A stretch of DNA of 64,000 nucleotides, taken from positions 62,001 through 126,000 of the forward strand of contig NZ_JAFCGY010000007.1 in assembly GCF_016836705.1 (NCBI RefSeq), given 5' to 3'. The notes beneath the pieces were generated by a model that saw only the letters and a program-made list of their open reading frames with translations, searched no databases and was not told the origin of the DNA. Position numbers and translations under genes: made by a program. Positions 35,016 through 44,610 of this stretch are shown piece by piece. How positions within the stretch are numbered: position 1 is the stretch's first letter; each line of letters opens with the position of its first letter. This DNA is from Mesorhizobium caraganae (lineage in GTDB: Bacteria; Pseudomonadota; Alphaproteobacteria; Rhizobiales; Rhizobiaceae).

Positions 35016-35612
35016 ATGAAAACCGTAACAGGACTGTTTGACACATACGCCGACGCCAATGATGCCGTTAGCGAGCTCGTGGTCACAGGTGTGCCGCGCG
35101 ATGACATCAGCATAGTGGCCAACAACGCAACCGGATGGCACAAGGGCGACGAAAGCGAAGCCGGCGAGGACGCAGCTACTGGGGCTGGCGTAGGCGCCGT
35201 TATTGGCGGCGCAGGCGGTCTGGCAACCGGCCTTGGCTTGATGGCCATCCCCGGGGTCGGACCAGTCGTTGCAGCAGGGTGGCTGGCCGCCACCGCCGTG
35301 GGCGCGTTGGGCGGCGCCGTGGTTGGCGGTGCTGCTGGCGGCATCGTCGGCGCGATGACGAACGCTGGCGTGCCGGAAAGCGACGCCCATGTTTATGCGG
35401 AGGGCGTTCGTCGCGGCGGGACGATGGTCACGGCTAGAGTCGAGGACGACCTCGTTCCGAATGCCGAACAAATCCTCAAGCAATATAATTCGGTCGACGT
35501 CGCCGGCAGACGCAACGAATATGAAGCTGGCGGTTGGACCGGTTTCGACCCCAACGCCGACGTTTACACCGGTGAAGACATGCAGCGGGATAAACGTGGA
35601 CGCGATCTTTGA
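35016..35612 (+). CDS. YflT / general-stress-17M-like protein
   Basis: 198 residues: an N-terminal ferredoxin-like repeat (TVTGLFDTYADANDAVSELV, TGVPRDDISIVANN) as in the heat-induced stress protein YflT domain. Then come two glycine-rich hydrophobic stretches (AVIGGAGGLATGLGLMAIPG and ALGGAVVGGAAGGIVGAMT) and a second alpha/beta segment (HVYAEGVRRGGTMVTARVED). Probably membrane associated and stress induced. It is co-transcribed with the DUF4142 gene and ends at a terminator. Confidence 0.85.
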   Translation: MKTVTGLFDTYADANDAVSELVVTGVPRDDISIVANNATGWHKGDESEAGEDAATGAGVGAVIGGAGGLATGLGLMAIPGVGPVVAAGWLAATAVGALGGAVVGGAAGGIVGAMTNAGVPESDAHVYAEGVRRGGTMVTARVEDDLVPNAEQILKQYNSVDVAGRRNEYEAGGWTGFDPNADVYTGEDMQRDKRGRDL

Positions 35613-35622
35613 TCGGAACTCT

Positions 35623-35653
35623 CAGGGTGGTTAAAGCCGCCCTGCTTCTTTCA
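35623..35653 (+). terminator. Terminator of the DUF4142/YflT operon
   Basis: Eight-pair stem CAGGGTGG / CCGCCCTG (one G-U pair) with a six-base loop, then CTTCTTTC, ten bases after the stop. The stretch 35654-36219 has no gene I can support. Confidence 0.6.
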
Positions 35654-36219
35654 GACCTGGTGGAGCGTCTGAGGCTCGTTGACCTTTGCAATCTGGCCCT
35701 TGTTCACAAGCCTCAAAAAAAGGCGCCGTCTGAACGTCACGAGTTGAGTTGAACAGTTCCTGCAACCAGGGCGGACAGGTCCACAGCTCGGCCTAGTCGA
35801 TAATAGGAGGTTCATCAACCGGCTAGCCTTGCGCTGTGCAAGCGCTTTTTTGAGAGCCATTGCGGCAGCGTCGCATGCCGGTTTGGACGGTCCTACAGGT
35901 TTAGAATGACCTTGGCCGACTTCTCGGACAAACCGGCCTCCATGCGAATTCGCCTGCAGGGTATTGCCCCGACCGCTCCTGTGACCTTCTGCCCTGCATT
36001 GCCCCTTCCTCGACCATCAGAGAGCGGGTCGGCGCCCATGAAACCCGCGCGCATTGGGCGAACGTCAAGATGAGACTTCGGCGTCGGCTTGATGCAGTTC
36101 GTGTCCAACACGACAATCGATCACACCGTCTCATGGTTAACAAATGAGGTGGAAATCGGCCCTGTTCTCGCGCATTTTCCACCACAGCACTCTTTGCGTC
36201 GGAAACAAAGGAGGCTGTT

Positions 36220-36384
36220 TTGAAAAAGCGAAGTGTGGACAAAGAAAAGTTCGAACGGGCCGACCGCGAAGCAAAAAAGGTTCTCTATGCCGAGCGTCAA
36301 GCACGGGATGCGAAGACCGCGCGATTGAGGGATTTGCGCCTGGGCAAAGATCGTGACCAGAGCGGAATCCATGGCGCCAGTTGA
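36220..36384 (+). CDS. Small highly charged helical protein
   Basis: 54 residues from TTG 36220 with an excellent AAGGAGG site: KKRSVDKEKFERADREAKKV then LYAERQARDAKTARLRDLRL. It resembles the protein at 49863 (ERTAREAKTAKLREARLAHE), so this is a two-member family here. Charged single helix with no membrane segment; role unknown. The stretch 36385-36848 after it shows no supported gene. Confidence 0.55.
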   Translation: MKKRSVDKEKFERADREAKKVLYAERQARDAKTARLRDLRLGKDRDQSGIHGAS

Positions 36385-36851
36385 GGTCGTAGGCCAAACT
36401 CACGCGGCATCGACTTTCTCGATCGCTTGGCAATGATATCTCTCTGAGGCAGGCAAAGCCGACGCAGGGACGGCAGGCGAACGCGCACTTAAGCCGTTAC
36501 CCAAGTGCGATCGGTCGTTACAAACGGCTCTCTGATCGATAGCCGAGCCCGTGGATCCTGGCGAGATCGACACTGGCGATGGAGCCTTAAAGTGAGGACA
36601 CGTCGGTATGGCGATGTTGACCGGCCGTCCTGTCGATTTCGAACGCATAGAGTCGCGGAGCCGACAACGAATCTCAAAGGTCGCGATGCGCTGCCAAGCC
36701 CCCGGGGCCCAACCCCTATGTCCCTGCCCGCTTCTCTGGCTGCGACCGCCCTCGGCGGAAATCCTGCAGAGCTTCGCATGCGGATGGAACAAATTACCTC
36801 CATGCAAATTCGTATTAGACGTAGCTGAATTACTCAAGCGAGGAGGAAATG

Positions 36852-37037
36852 ATGGGATTCTTCGGCAGATATTTTTCGGGGCTCCTTGGGAAAAAACAAC
36901 AACCGGAAAAGCGCAGCGGCGACATGCGTAAGGCGACTGGCGCCGGCCCTGCCTCGGCAGCTCACTCGAAGGACGCAAAAAGTAAAGCTCCGACCGGGCA
37001 AAATCCGGAGGCAGCGAGGAAGAAAGCCGATGGCTGA
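36852..37037 (+). CDS. Small basic protein with hydrophobic N-terminus
   Basis: 61 residues from the second of two adjacent ATGs (36849 and 36852) behind CGAGGAGGAA. N-terminal GFFGRYFSGLLGKKQQPEKR, then a Lys/Ala/Ser-rich disordered tail. It could bind membranes through the aromatic start. No family recognised; it lies 54 bases before the methyltransferase gene. Confidence 0.5.
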   Translation: MGFFGRYFSGLLGKKQQPEKRSGDMRKATGAGPASAAHSKDAKSKAPTGQNPEAARKKADG

Positions 37038-37091
37038 CGAGGGTATCTCAACGAGAATCTCGCGTCCCCGCGGCCACAAGGTTTGAATCCC

Positions 37092-37760
37092 ATGCGAGCC
37101 GTCCCCGTGCCCGGTACGGTGGCCTTCGGAGACCTCGGGGGGGTCGAGCCCCTGAGCCGGAAATTTGGCGGCGATCGCGGCATGCCGCTTGACCGTTACT
37201 ACATCGAGAGTTTCCTGCAGCGCCATGCACAGGATATCCGTGGCCGTGTCGCGGAAATCGGCGACAATGTCTACACGCTCCGTTTTGGCCTGGAGCGGGT
37301 TGTGACTTCCGACATTATCGACTCGCCAGAGAGTGCAAATCCTCACGCCACAATGCGTATCGATCTTCAGGACGTGAATGCCGTGGAGGGCGGGCGCCTT
37401 GACTGCATCATCGTGACCCAGACGCTGCACATGATCTACGACGTGCGAGGTGCACTTGCTACGGTTCATCGCGCCTTGGCACCTGCAGGGGTGGTGTTGG
37501 CCACGGTACCGGGCATCACTTCCATTGACGCCCATGACGGACCAGAAAAGTGGTTCTGGGCCATGACCCAGAGTGCTGCACGACGGCTGTTTGAGGAAAG
37601 GTTTGGCTCAGCCGGAGTAGAGGTACAGCAATTTGGCAATGTTCTGGCCGCTACCGCCTTTCTGCAGGGCCTCGCTTTCGAGGAAATCGATCGCGCAAGC
37701 CTCGACGTTGTGGATCCCCTGTACCCTGTCATTACCGGGATCAGGGCAACCAAATTCTGA
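37092..37760 (+). CDS. SAM-dependent methyltransferase in a surface-sugar cluster
   Basis: 222 residues from ATG 37092 (a TTG at 37083 is in frame). A class I Rossmann methyltransferase of the Methyltransf_11 kind: VAEIGDNVYTLRFGLERVVT in the SAM-binding position (the glycine motif is reduced), acidic IDLQDVNA, then DCIIVTQTLHMIYDVRGALA and HRALAPAGVVLATVPG. It converges with the glycosyltransferase gene (10-base gap). Context suggests methylation of a surface polysaccharide or its precursor. Confidence 0.8.
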   Translation: MRAVPVPGTVAFGDLGGVEPLSRKFGGDRGMPLDRYYIESFLQRHAQDIRGRVAEIGDNVYTLRFGLERVVTSDIIDSPESANPHATMRIDLQDVNAVEGGRLDCIIVTQTLHMIYDVRGALATVHRALAPAGVVLATVPGITSIDAHDGPEKWFWAMTQSAARRLFEERFGSAGVEVQQFGNVLAATAFLQGLAFEEIDRASLDVVDPLYPVITGIRATKF

Positions 37761-37770
37761 CTACTTGAAG

Positions 37771-38967
37771 TCAGGGAACGGAGTGGAGGCGGGCCTTGTC
37801 GGTACGAGATCCTAGCAACTGCCGGAAAATCTGGCTGGTCATGATCGCCGACTGGCGGATGTCGAAGCAGGCTTGCGCTCGCCTCACGCTGGCACTAGCC
37901 ATCGACTTCAGCCTAGCCGGGTTGGATAACAAGGCGAGCGCCGCCAAGGCCACGCCCTCCCAGTCACCAGGATATTCCGAAACGATACCGGGCCATTCGG
38001 TGGTGCCCACAAGAATTCCGGTCTCGCCTGTGGCGACAATTTCCGGTACGCCGCCGACGCCGATCGCCACCACCGGCACACCCGACGCCATGGCCTCCAG
38101 GATGGTGAGCGGCATCGCATCTGCGCGCGAAGTATGCATAAGCAAATCAAGTGCCGGATAAATCCGATGTGGTTCGCGCGCAAGCCCAATCATATGAATG
38201 CGCGACTCCAGCCCCGCGCGTCGTGCGGTAGCGACGAGATCCTTCTCCATTAACCCGGTCCCAACCATTGTGAAATGTACTTCGGGCCGCCTTTGCAGAA
38301 TGTACTCGGCTGCCTTGAGGAATTTGTCGGGGCCTTTTTCCCAGGCAAGCCTGCCAACGAAACCAATCAGCAAATCGGCGGGACCTACGTCGATCGTTCG
38401 GCGGAACTCCGCGGGGTCAGCGGACATGGGATGATACATTGCGAGGTCGACGCCGTTGGGAACAAGGCTTACGCGTTCAGGCGCCAACCCGACAGCAAGT
38501 GCCTGTGACCAGGCTTCACGGCACACCACAATGGTGTGGCTCCCGGTTGTGCGCGCAACACTGATTTCCTGCGGATGAAGGCTCATGCCGTGCAACGTGG
38601 CTACGGTCGGGGTCCCGCAAAGGCGCCCGGCCATTGCCGCAACGGTATGCGCATTCATCAGGTGAGCGTGGAGCAAGTCGACGCCAGTTTCGCGGACCAG
38701 TGTGCAAATCAGTTCGACCGTCCGCCAAGGCGGATCGTCACGGAGGGGCGCAATATAGACGTCTCGCCCTTCGGACCGTAGCAACACGGTATAAGGGCTC
38801 TCGAATGGACACAGGAGAGAGACTTTGAACTCGTTCGATGGTAGGTTTGCAGCCAGGTTGCGCACATAGTTTTCCATGCCGCCGACTATGGCGTTTCCCA
38901 AGACCTCTAGGACATGCGTGCGCTCATCAGTCTGGCCGCCTGGCAGTACCCGCGGTGTCCGGGTCAT
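37771..38967 (-). CDS. GT-B glycosyltransferase (family 4-like)
   Basis: 398 residues from ATG 38967 (AAGGAGGAAAG upstream; TGATG overlap with the amidohydrolase stop). The N-terminal acceptor domain has NAIVGGMENYVRNLAANL, the middle has VSLVPNGVDLAMYHP, and the C-terminal donor-binding domain has GFVGRLAWEKGPDKFLKAA and ADAMPLTILEAMASGVPVVA with the E-x7-E region. A retaining sugar transferase is expected; the sugar is unknown. It is translationally coupled to the amidohydrolase gene. Confidence 0.92.
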   Translation of the reverse strand: MTRTPRVLPGGQTDERTHVLEVLGNAIVGGMENYVRNLAANLPSNEFKVSLLCPFESPYTVLLRSEGRDVYIAPLRDDPPWRTVELICTLVRETGVDLLHAHLMNAHTVAAMAGRLCGTPTVATLHGMSLHPQEISVARTTGSHTIVVCREAWSQALAVGLAPERVSLVPNGVDLAMYHPMSADPAEFRRTIDVGPADLLIGFVGRLAWEKGPDKFLKAAEYILQRRPEVHFTMVGTGLMEKDLVATARRAGLESRIHMIGLAREPHRIYPALDLLMHTSRADAMPLTILEAMASGVPVVAIGVGGVPEIVATGETGILVGTTEWPGIVSEYPGDWEGVALAALALLSNPARLKSMASASVRRAQACFDIRQSAIMTSQIFRQLLGSRTDKARLHSVP

Positions 38968-39791
38968 CACTTTCCTCCTTGGGACAGGCCTGGCTTCAGC
39001 CAGTCCATTGCAGTTTCTGACATGATCGCATTTCGGTCCTCGATTGCCACGTCGAGCTGATCGAGAATTGCCATAACCTCTTCTATTGCCGCGCGAATAT
39101 GAGCACCACTGCACGGCAAAAAGCGGTCGCTGCCGAATTGCAGCGAGCGTGGGCCGATCACGTCAATTGCCTTGCGAAAGACCTCCTCGCGGTAGATGGG
39201 AGGTGGCCCAAATGACAGGTCGAAGCGGAACTGGCTCGCGGCCGGGTCGACGCCATTTATCCGATCGATAACGCCGACTGCGTTGGCTTCGTCACACCAT
39301 GGCCAGCCAAGGTGAGCCAAGGTGACGCGAAGGCCGGGATGATCACGAACCGCCTCGTAGAAGGAGGGACGGCAAAACCGTCCCGAGCGGCCATCAACGA
39401 AGATTCCACTGTGGAACAAGATGGGGAAATCGAGCTTTGCCGCGACTGCGTACACGCGATGAGCGCACTCATCATACGGATACCAACCGGTCGGAACCAT
39501 CTTCAACGCGCAAATACCGGGAAGCGCGGCGGCCTCCTCAAGATCGTCGGCTGATTGCGGATGGAGCGGATTGACAACCGCGAACCCTACGAGCCGATCC
39601 GAGTGGCCTTTGACAAGGTCGGAAAGGTAGCGGTTGCCAGCGCGCAACGACTCCCGGTCATCAAGCGAATAGGGCGGTGTCAGGAACGGTGCCAGCAGGA
39701 AGGCGATGTCTACGCCAGCATCGTCAAGCGTCTGCAGCACATCTGCCGCCGTTTCTCGGCCCGACGTATGAAGGTGTGCATCGACAATCAT
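38967..39791 (-). CDS. Amidohydrolase-2 family metal-dependent hydrolase
   Basis: 274 residues, TIM barrel of the PF04909 kind: DAHLH at 4-8 (metal ligands), CALKMVPTGWYPY, ILFHSGIF, VTLAHLGWPWCDE and LQFGSDRFLP (catalytic Asp). It hydrolyses or decarboxylates an unknown substrate. CGAGGAGGCGCCA precedes the ATG, and the stop overlaps the next glycosyltransferase start. Its place in a sugar cluster is unusual for the family and may point to removal of an acyl or protecting group. Confidence 0.88.
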   Translation of the reverse strand: MIVDAHLHTSGRETAADVLQTLDDAGVDIAFLLAPFLTPPYSLDDRESLRAGNRYLSDLVKGHSDRLVGFAVVNPLHPQSADDLEEAAALPGICALKMVPTGWYPYDECAHRVYAVAAKLDFPILFHSGIFVDGRSGRFCRPSFYEAVRDHPGLRVTLAHLGWPWCDEANAVGVIDRINGVDPAASQFRFDLSFGPPPIYREEVFRKAIDVIGPRSLQFGSDRFLPCSGAHIRAAIEEVMAILDQLDVAIEDRNAIMSETAMDWLKPGLSQGGK

Positions 39792-39809
39792 TGGCGCCTC
39801 CTCGCCGAC

Positions 39810-39834
39810 AACTTACGGAGGCGGTGCCCGTTCC
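39810..39834 (-). promoter_or_regulatory. EcfG-like promoter of the amidohydrolase/glycosyltransferase operon
   Basis: On the minus strand GGAAC (39834-39830), a 16-base spacer and AGTT (39813-39810), one mismatch, 19 bases before the ATG at 39791. Confidence 0.4.
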
Positions 39835-39947
39835 AGCCATAACGAGAAATCGTGGTGCCTCAAAAGTCTGGTTAAGAAAGACAAAATTCCGCGTCGCCGT
39901 GGAACCCGAACTGCGGACGGAGCTTGATCCACCATAAGCTAACCCTA

Positions 39948-41132
39948 ATGCGGATCGTTGCAATGGATCATACTGTATCCAACCCACTGCTCGTGCCTTT
40001 GGATAACCCCCTTCTGATATGTTTTTCCCATTTGCGGTGGGACTTTGTTTTTCAACGCCCGCAGCATTTGATGACGCGCGCCGCGGCAGACTACACCGTG
40101 GTGTTCTTCGAAGAACCCGTCTTCGAGACCGTCCCGAGCCCTCTCCTCCGTCGCAAGACGGTTGCGCCAGGCCTGGAAGTTACGACGCCGATACTCCCGC
40201 ACCTTGTGTCCGGAATTGAGGTCGATAGAGCCATCGCCATTCTGCTTGAGAATCTCGTGGCGGGCATCGAGCACGACCACTTGGTGACATGGTACTACAC
40301 GCCCATGGCCCTGAAGTTCACGACGGCGCTGCACGAGGATGTCTGCGTCTACGACTGCATGGACGAACTTTCTGCCTTCAAAAACGCACCTCCCGAACTT
40401 ACGCGACTGGAGGAGCAACTCTTCAGCAAGGCCGACGTCGTGTTCACGGGCGGCATGAGCCTTTACGAGTCCAAGCGCACACGGCATCACTCCGTCTATG
40501 CATTTCCAAGCAGCATTGACACGGCACACTTCCATCAAGCGCGCCGCCCTCAGGCAGACCCCGCAGACCAGCAGACCATTGCCCATCCCCGCGTAGGCTT
40601 CTTCGGAGTCATCGACGAGCGGTTCGACATCGACCTGATGGCTCGAACCGTTGCAGCGATGCCTACGGTCCAGTTCGTCACGATCGGTCCAGTGGTCAAG
40701 ATCGACCCGGCCACGCTACCCGCCGGCCCAAACATTCATTGGTTGGGCGCTAAGCGGTATGCCGAATTGCCCAGATACATGGCCGGCTGGGACGTAGGCT
40801 GGATGCCTTTCGCCTTGAACGATGCCACTCGGTATATCAGTCCGACGAAGACGCCTGAGTTCCTAGCCGGCGGACTGCCCGTCGTCTCGACTGCCATCGT
40901 CGATGTGGTGCAAACCTACGGTCGTCGCGGACTCGTCGAGATTGCTGATACAGGCTCAATGCCAGCCGCCCTCAGCACCGCTCTATGCAAAGGTTGTAGT
41001 GAAACGGCCAGGGTCGACGCGTTCCTCTCGGAAATGTCCTGGGACTCGACCTGGAGCGCCATGCAGGATTTGCTCAAGTCCGCGAAGGTTTTGCGCCTTC
41101 CCAAATTTAGCCGGATGGTCGACCATGTTTGA
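39948..41132 (+). CDS. Glycosyltransferase next to UDP-galactopyranose mutase
   Basis: 394 residues from ATG 39948 (ATG 39963 and TTG 39924 are alternatives). GT-B like: ICFSHLRWDFVFQRPQHLMT, VYDCMDELSAFKNAPPEL, HSVYAFPSSIDTAHFH, RVGFFGVIDERFDIDLM, ISPTKTPEFLAGGLPVVST. The DxMDE-type motif is seen in transferases encoded beside glf. It overlaps the mutase gene by eight bases, so it probably adds galactofuranose. Confidence 0.85.
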   Translation: MRIVAMDHTVSNPLLVPLDNPLLICFSHLRWDFVFQRPQHLMTRAAADYTVVFFEEPVFETVPSPLLRRKTVAPGLEVTTPILPHLVSGIEVDRAIAILLENLVAGIEHDHLVTWYYTPMALKFTTALHEDVCVYDCMDELSAFKNAPPELTRLEEQLFSKADVVFTGGMSLYESKRTRHHSVYAFPSSIDTAHFHQARRPQADPADQQTIAHPRVGFFGVIDERFDIDLMARTVAAMPTVQFVTIGPVVKIDPATLPAGPNIHWLGAKRYAELPRYMAGWDVGWMPFALNDATRYISPTKTPEFLAGGLPVVSTAIVDVVQTYGRRGLVEIADTGSMPAALSTALCKGCSETARVDAFLSEMSWDSTWSAMQDLLKSAKVLRLPKFSRMVDHV

Positions 41133-42255
41133 TTGGCTTGTCGTCGGCGCGGGCTTCGCCGGAAGCGTTTTGGCAGAGCGCCTTGCCAGTCAGCGCGGAG
41201 AGACCGTGCTGGTCGTCGACCGTCGCAGTCACATCGGCGGCAACGCTTTCGATTGGTACGATGAAGCCGGCATTCTGGTGCATCGCTATGGGCCGCATAT
41301 CTTTCACACCAATGCTGAAGCCATTGTCGCCTACCTCTCCCAATTCACGGCATGGCGCCCTTATGAGCACCGCGTTCTTGCCAAGGTAGACGGTCAGCTT
41401 GTGCCAATCCCCATCAACCTCAACACAATCAATCGTCTCTACGGCCTTGACCTCACCTCCGAGCAAATGGAGCAGTTTCTGGCCGAACGCAGGGAAAGCG
41501 TGGAGGAAATCCGCACCGCCGAGGACGTGGTCGTGGGAACTGTGGGACGCGAACTCTACGAAAAGTTCTTCCAAGGCTATACGCGAAAACAGTGGGGGAT
41601 CGACCCCTCGCAGCTGAGCAAGTCAGTGACGGCGCGCGTGCCGACTCGAACCAATCGCGATGACAGGTATTTCGCCGACGCGTTCCAGAGCATGCCGGCC
41701 GGTGGCTATACACGCATGTTTCAACGGATGCTGTCCCATCGCAATATCAAGGTGATGCTGCAAACGGACTACCGCGAGGTCCGAGAGGTCATCCCGTATC
41801 GGCGCCTCATCTATACCGGTCCAATCGATGAATTCTTTGACTTCAGGCTGGGAAAATTGCCGTACCGGTCTTTGCGCTTCGAGCACGTCACGCTCGACAG
41901 GCGACGGTTCCAACCGGTCGCGGTCGTCAACTACCCGCAGACCGAGGCCTTCACCAGGGTCACGGAGTACAAGCATATTACGGGGCAGCGGCATCCACAA
42001 ACCAGTCTGACGTACGAATATCCGACGGATGACGGCGATCCCTATTATCCGGTGCCCCGGCCGGAGAATGAAGTGCTTTATAAGCGATATGAGGCACTCG
42101 CTGCTCAGCAAACCGACGCGGTCTTTGTTGGTCGGCTGGCAACCTATCGATACTACAATATGGACCAAGTGATTGGTCAGGCGCTGACCGCTTTCAATCG
42201 CATCCAGAAGACGGGTACGCCGGGGCTGTCCCTCGCCAGAGGTGCGGCGGGGTAG
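41125..42255 (+). CDS. glf: UDP-galactopyranose mutase
   Basis: 376 residues from ATG 41125, overlapping the upstream gene by eight bases. FAD-binding motif VVGAGFAGSVLAERLA and VVDRRSHIGGNAFD at the N-terminus, then GILVHRYGPHIFHTN, KFFQGYTRKQWGIDPSQLSK, RIPTR-like ARVPTRTNRDDRYF, and AVVNYPQTEAFTRVTEYKHI. It interconverts UDP-galactopyranose and UDP-galactofuranose, the donor for galactofuranose in surface glycans. Length and motifs are complete. Confidence 0.95.
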   Translation: MFDWLVVGAGFAGSVLAERLASQRGETVLVVDRRSHIGGNAFDWYDEAGILVHRYGPHIFHTNAEAIVAYLSQFTAWRPYEHRVLAKVDGQLVPIPINLNTINRLYGLDLTSEQMEQFLAERRESVEEIRTAEDVVVGTVGRELYEKFFQGYTRKQWGIDPSQLSKSVTARVPTRTNRDDRYFADAFQSMPAGGYTRMFQRMLSHRNIKVMLQTDYREVREVIPYRRLIYTGPIDEFFDFRLGKLPYRSLRFEHVTLDRRRFQPVAVVNYPQTEAFTRVTEYKHITGQRHPQTSLTYEYPTDDGDPYYPVPRPENEVLYKRYEALAAQQTDAVFVGRLATYRYYNMDQVIGQALTAFNRIQKTGTPGLSLARGAAG

Positions 42256-42257
42256 TC

Positions 42258-43892
42258 ATGGTGGAGGTCTGGGGCGGCGTTGAATGCAGCGTGGTTCGTG
42301 TCGGCAATACGCTGCGCGATCAGCTCGCCGAAACCGGGCACTCAAAACGCATCGAGGATTTGAATCTGGTCGCTTCCCTCGGCATCAAAACGCTTCGATA
42401 CCCTGCGTTGTGGGAGCACGTCGAGGCTGTTGAGGGCAAGGATGACTGGGGATGGCTGGAGGAGCGGTTCGAACGGATGCGCCAACTCGGCATCAGTCCA
42501 ATTGCGGCCCTTATCCACCATGGAAGCGGGCCAACCTGGACCTCCATTCTCGCGCCCGATTTTGCCGATCGTCTCGCGGCGTTTGCAGGTCGGCTCGCAC
42601 GTCGGTACCCGTGGATAAGGACTTTCACGCCGATTAACGAACCGATGACGACAGCTCGCCTCAGCGGTCTTTATGGATTTTGGCAACCGCACCGCGCGGA
42701 CGAGCCAAGTTGTTTCCGGCTTCTGGTCGCCCAATGCCGAGCGATCGCAAAGGCAATGTCGGCCATCCGCAAGATTGTCCCCGAAGCCCGCCTTATGCAG
42801 ACGGAGGATTTCGGAAAGATATTTGCGACGCCGGAGCTTGCATACCAGGCCGATTATGAGAACGGCCGGCGATGGCTATCGCTGGATCTGCTTTGTGGGC
42901 GTGTCGGTCCGCGCCATCCGTTCCACGAACGGCTTATTAGCGCTGATATCGATCCCGCCCATCTGGCAGAGCTGGAGGCCGGGCCCTGCCCTCCGGACCT
43001 AATCGGCCTCGATTACTACCTCACCAGCGACCGGTTCCTCGATCATCGCGTCGAACGACATCTTCGGGAAGCTGTAGGGGGCAACGGCATCGAATCGTAT
43101 GTCGATATTGCTGCTTTCCGTGCCGGCCTACCGGCCCCCGAAGTTGGATTTGGCCCGCGCCTGCGCGAGGTGTGGCGCCGCTACGCGCTGCCGATGGTAA
43201 TCGGAGAAGCGCACAATGCCAGCACCCGTGAGGAACAGCTGCGATGGTTCATGGAGGGATGGCAGGCTGCCTGCGAATGCGCCGCTGAGGGTATCGACGT
43301 GCGCGCCGTCACGGCCTGGTCACTGTTCGGTGCTGTGGATTGGAATTCCATGATGATGCGCGAGGATGGATACTATGAATGCGGCGTGTTTGACATCAGA
43401 GCGGATTCTCCGCGCAGAACAATTCTAGCCAACGCCATTTCAGCTCTGGTGGACACGCAATCGTTCGGCCATCCCGTGCTTGCACAGAGCGGCTGGTGGC
43501 GTGCGCCGCGAAAAGGGTTGGGGAGATCGCCCATGATCCAGCTGCGAGGATTTGACCTGCAGCTGTCGATCCTTGGAGAGTGTTGTAGCCGCCGCAGACT
43601 TCCAGCGAAAGCGGCGCCGCTGCGGGCAGGGTTGGCAGACTCGTGGGCCGAGCTAAGCGTGGGCTGGAACGGACGCGGTTCTCGCCCTGTCTTGTTTGCT
43701 AGCTATGGCGAGGGCACGACTTTTTCACTCGAAGTACCTGATGATATGGATTGGGTTGCCGCCTGCAATGCATTCCTCGACCTGGTGATCGACGGCCTTG
43801 CCGGCGACCATGAACTGGTTGCGGCAGATCGCGACAACCAGTACCGGCTTGCCGATCGCTCCGCCGAACATGCCACGGCGCTGGCGCGTTAG
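42258..43892 (+). CDS. Glycoside-hydrolase-1-like protein of the galactofuranose cluster
   Basis: 544 residues, starting two bases after glf. The first 400 residues form a GH1-like barrel: IKTLRYPALWEHVEAVEG, TFTPINEPMTTARLSGLYG (acid/base Glu in NEP), DLIGLDYYLTSDRFL and PMVIGEAHNASTREEQL (nucleophile-position Glu in GEAH). The last 140 residues are a separate, unrecognised domain. Related rhizobial proteins carry a sugar-nucleotide reductase domain at the C-terminus; here that part is short and lacks a Rossmann motif. No signal peptide, so it acts in the cytosol, perhaps trimming or transglycosylating lipid-linked sugar. Confidence 0.75.
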   Translation: MVEVWGGVECSVVRVGNTLRDQLAETGHSKRIEDLNLVASLGIKTLRYPALWEHVEAVEGKDDWGWLEERFERMRQLGISPIAALIHHGSGPTWTSILAPDFADRLAAFAGRLARRYPWIRTFTPINEPMTTARLSGLYGFWQPHRADEPSCFRLLVAQCRAIAKAMSAIRKIVPEARLMQTEDFGKIFATPELAYQADYENGRRWLSLDLLCGRVGPRHPFHERLISADIDPAHLAELEAGPCPPDLIGLDYYLTSDRFLDHRVERHLREAVGGNGIESYVDIAAFRAGLPAPEVGFGPRLREVWRRYALPMVIGEAHNASTREEQLRWFMEGWQAACECAAEGIDVRAVTAWSLFGAVDWNSMMMREDGYYECGVFDIRADSPRRTILANAISALVDTQSFGHPVLAQSGWWRAPRKGLGRSPMIQLRGFDLQLSILGECCSRRRLPAKAAPLRAGLADSWAELSVGWNGRGSRPVLFASYGEGTTFSLEVPDDMDWVAACNAFLDLVIDGLAGDHELVAADRDNQYRLADRSAEHATALAR

Positions 43893-43989
43893 GGCTGAAA
43901 CACGCCGTTCGGCGCAAGCCGGTATCGTTCTAGCGGCGTCATAACCTCTCGACGACGCCAAGCCCTCGGTCGTGGGGAACGGCCGCCAG

Positions 43990-44610
43990 CTAGCGCGGAC
44001 CTCGTTCCATACTCAGGAAGGTCGGATCGAATTGGGCGATCGCCTGGAGGCGCGCCCAGTCGACGATCGTCAACGACTGATCAGCCCAGGTGATCGCGCC
44101 GAGCTTGCGAAGGTCGCCCACGATGCGGTTCATATGAACGACCGACAATCGTAACACGTCTGCGAGTTCGGCCTGCGTCAGCCGCAAACGGAAATACGCC
44201 GGTTGTCCGAATCACCACCTTCAACCGAACGTAGAGTTCGCAAATCAGATGGGCCAGATGGGAAATCTTCGACCGTCGCCCCATAGCGACGATCCATTCC
44301 CGGTGGATTGCTCCGTCGACCAGCGTGTCCAACCAGAGAGTCGCGTGAGATGTGGCGCCGTCTCCGTGACCTTTCGCAGCAGACTATGATCTGCAAAAAC
44401 CACACGACAGGTCGACAGGGCGATAATCCCGTGGTCCATGGTTTTGAGCAGGAGAGCGTGGAGATCGACAAAGTCGCCCGGCACCTGAAGCGCATGAATT
44501 GTCGGCCGCCATCCTCCAGCACTTTGTAGCGCGCTGCCAGTCCCTCGACCAGCAGGGTACTATAGGTCGGATCCCGCAGATACCAGATCCTGGCCGATGG
44601 CGAAATCACG
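43990..44610 (-). pseudogene. Broken Crp/Fnr-family regulator
   Basis: Frames in order on the minus strand: STLLVEGLAARYKVLEDGGR, MPGDFVDLHALLLKTMDHGI, MGRRSKISHLAHLICELYVR, then LTQAELADVLRLSVVHMNRI and VGDLRKLGAITW. These follow the same domain order as the intact regulator at 19292-20044 but need at least three frame changes. The DNA-binding helix is still readable. 44611-44860 has no gene. Confidence 0.85.
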
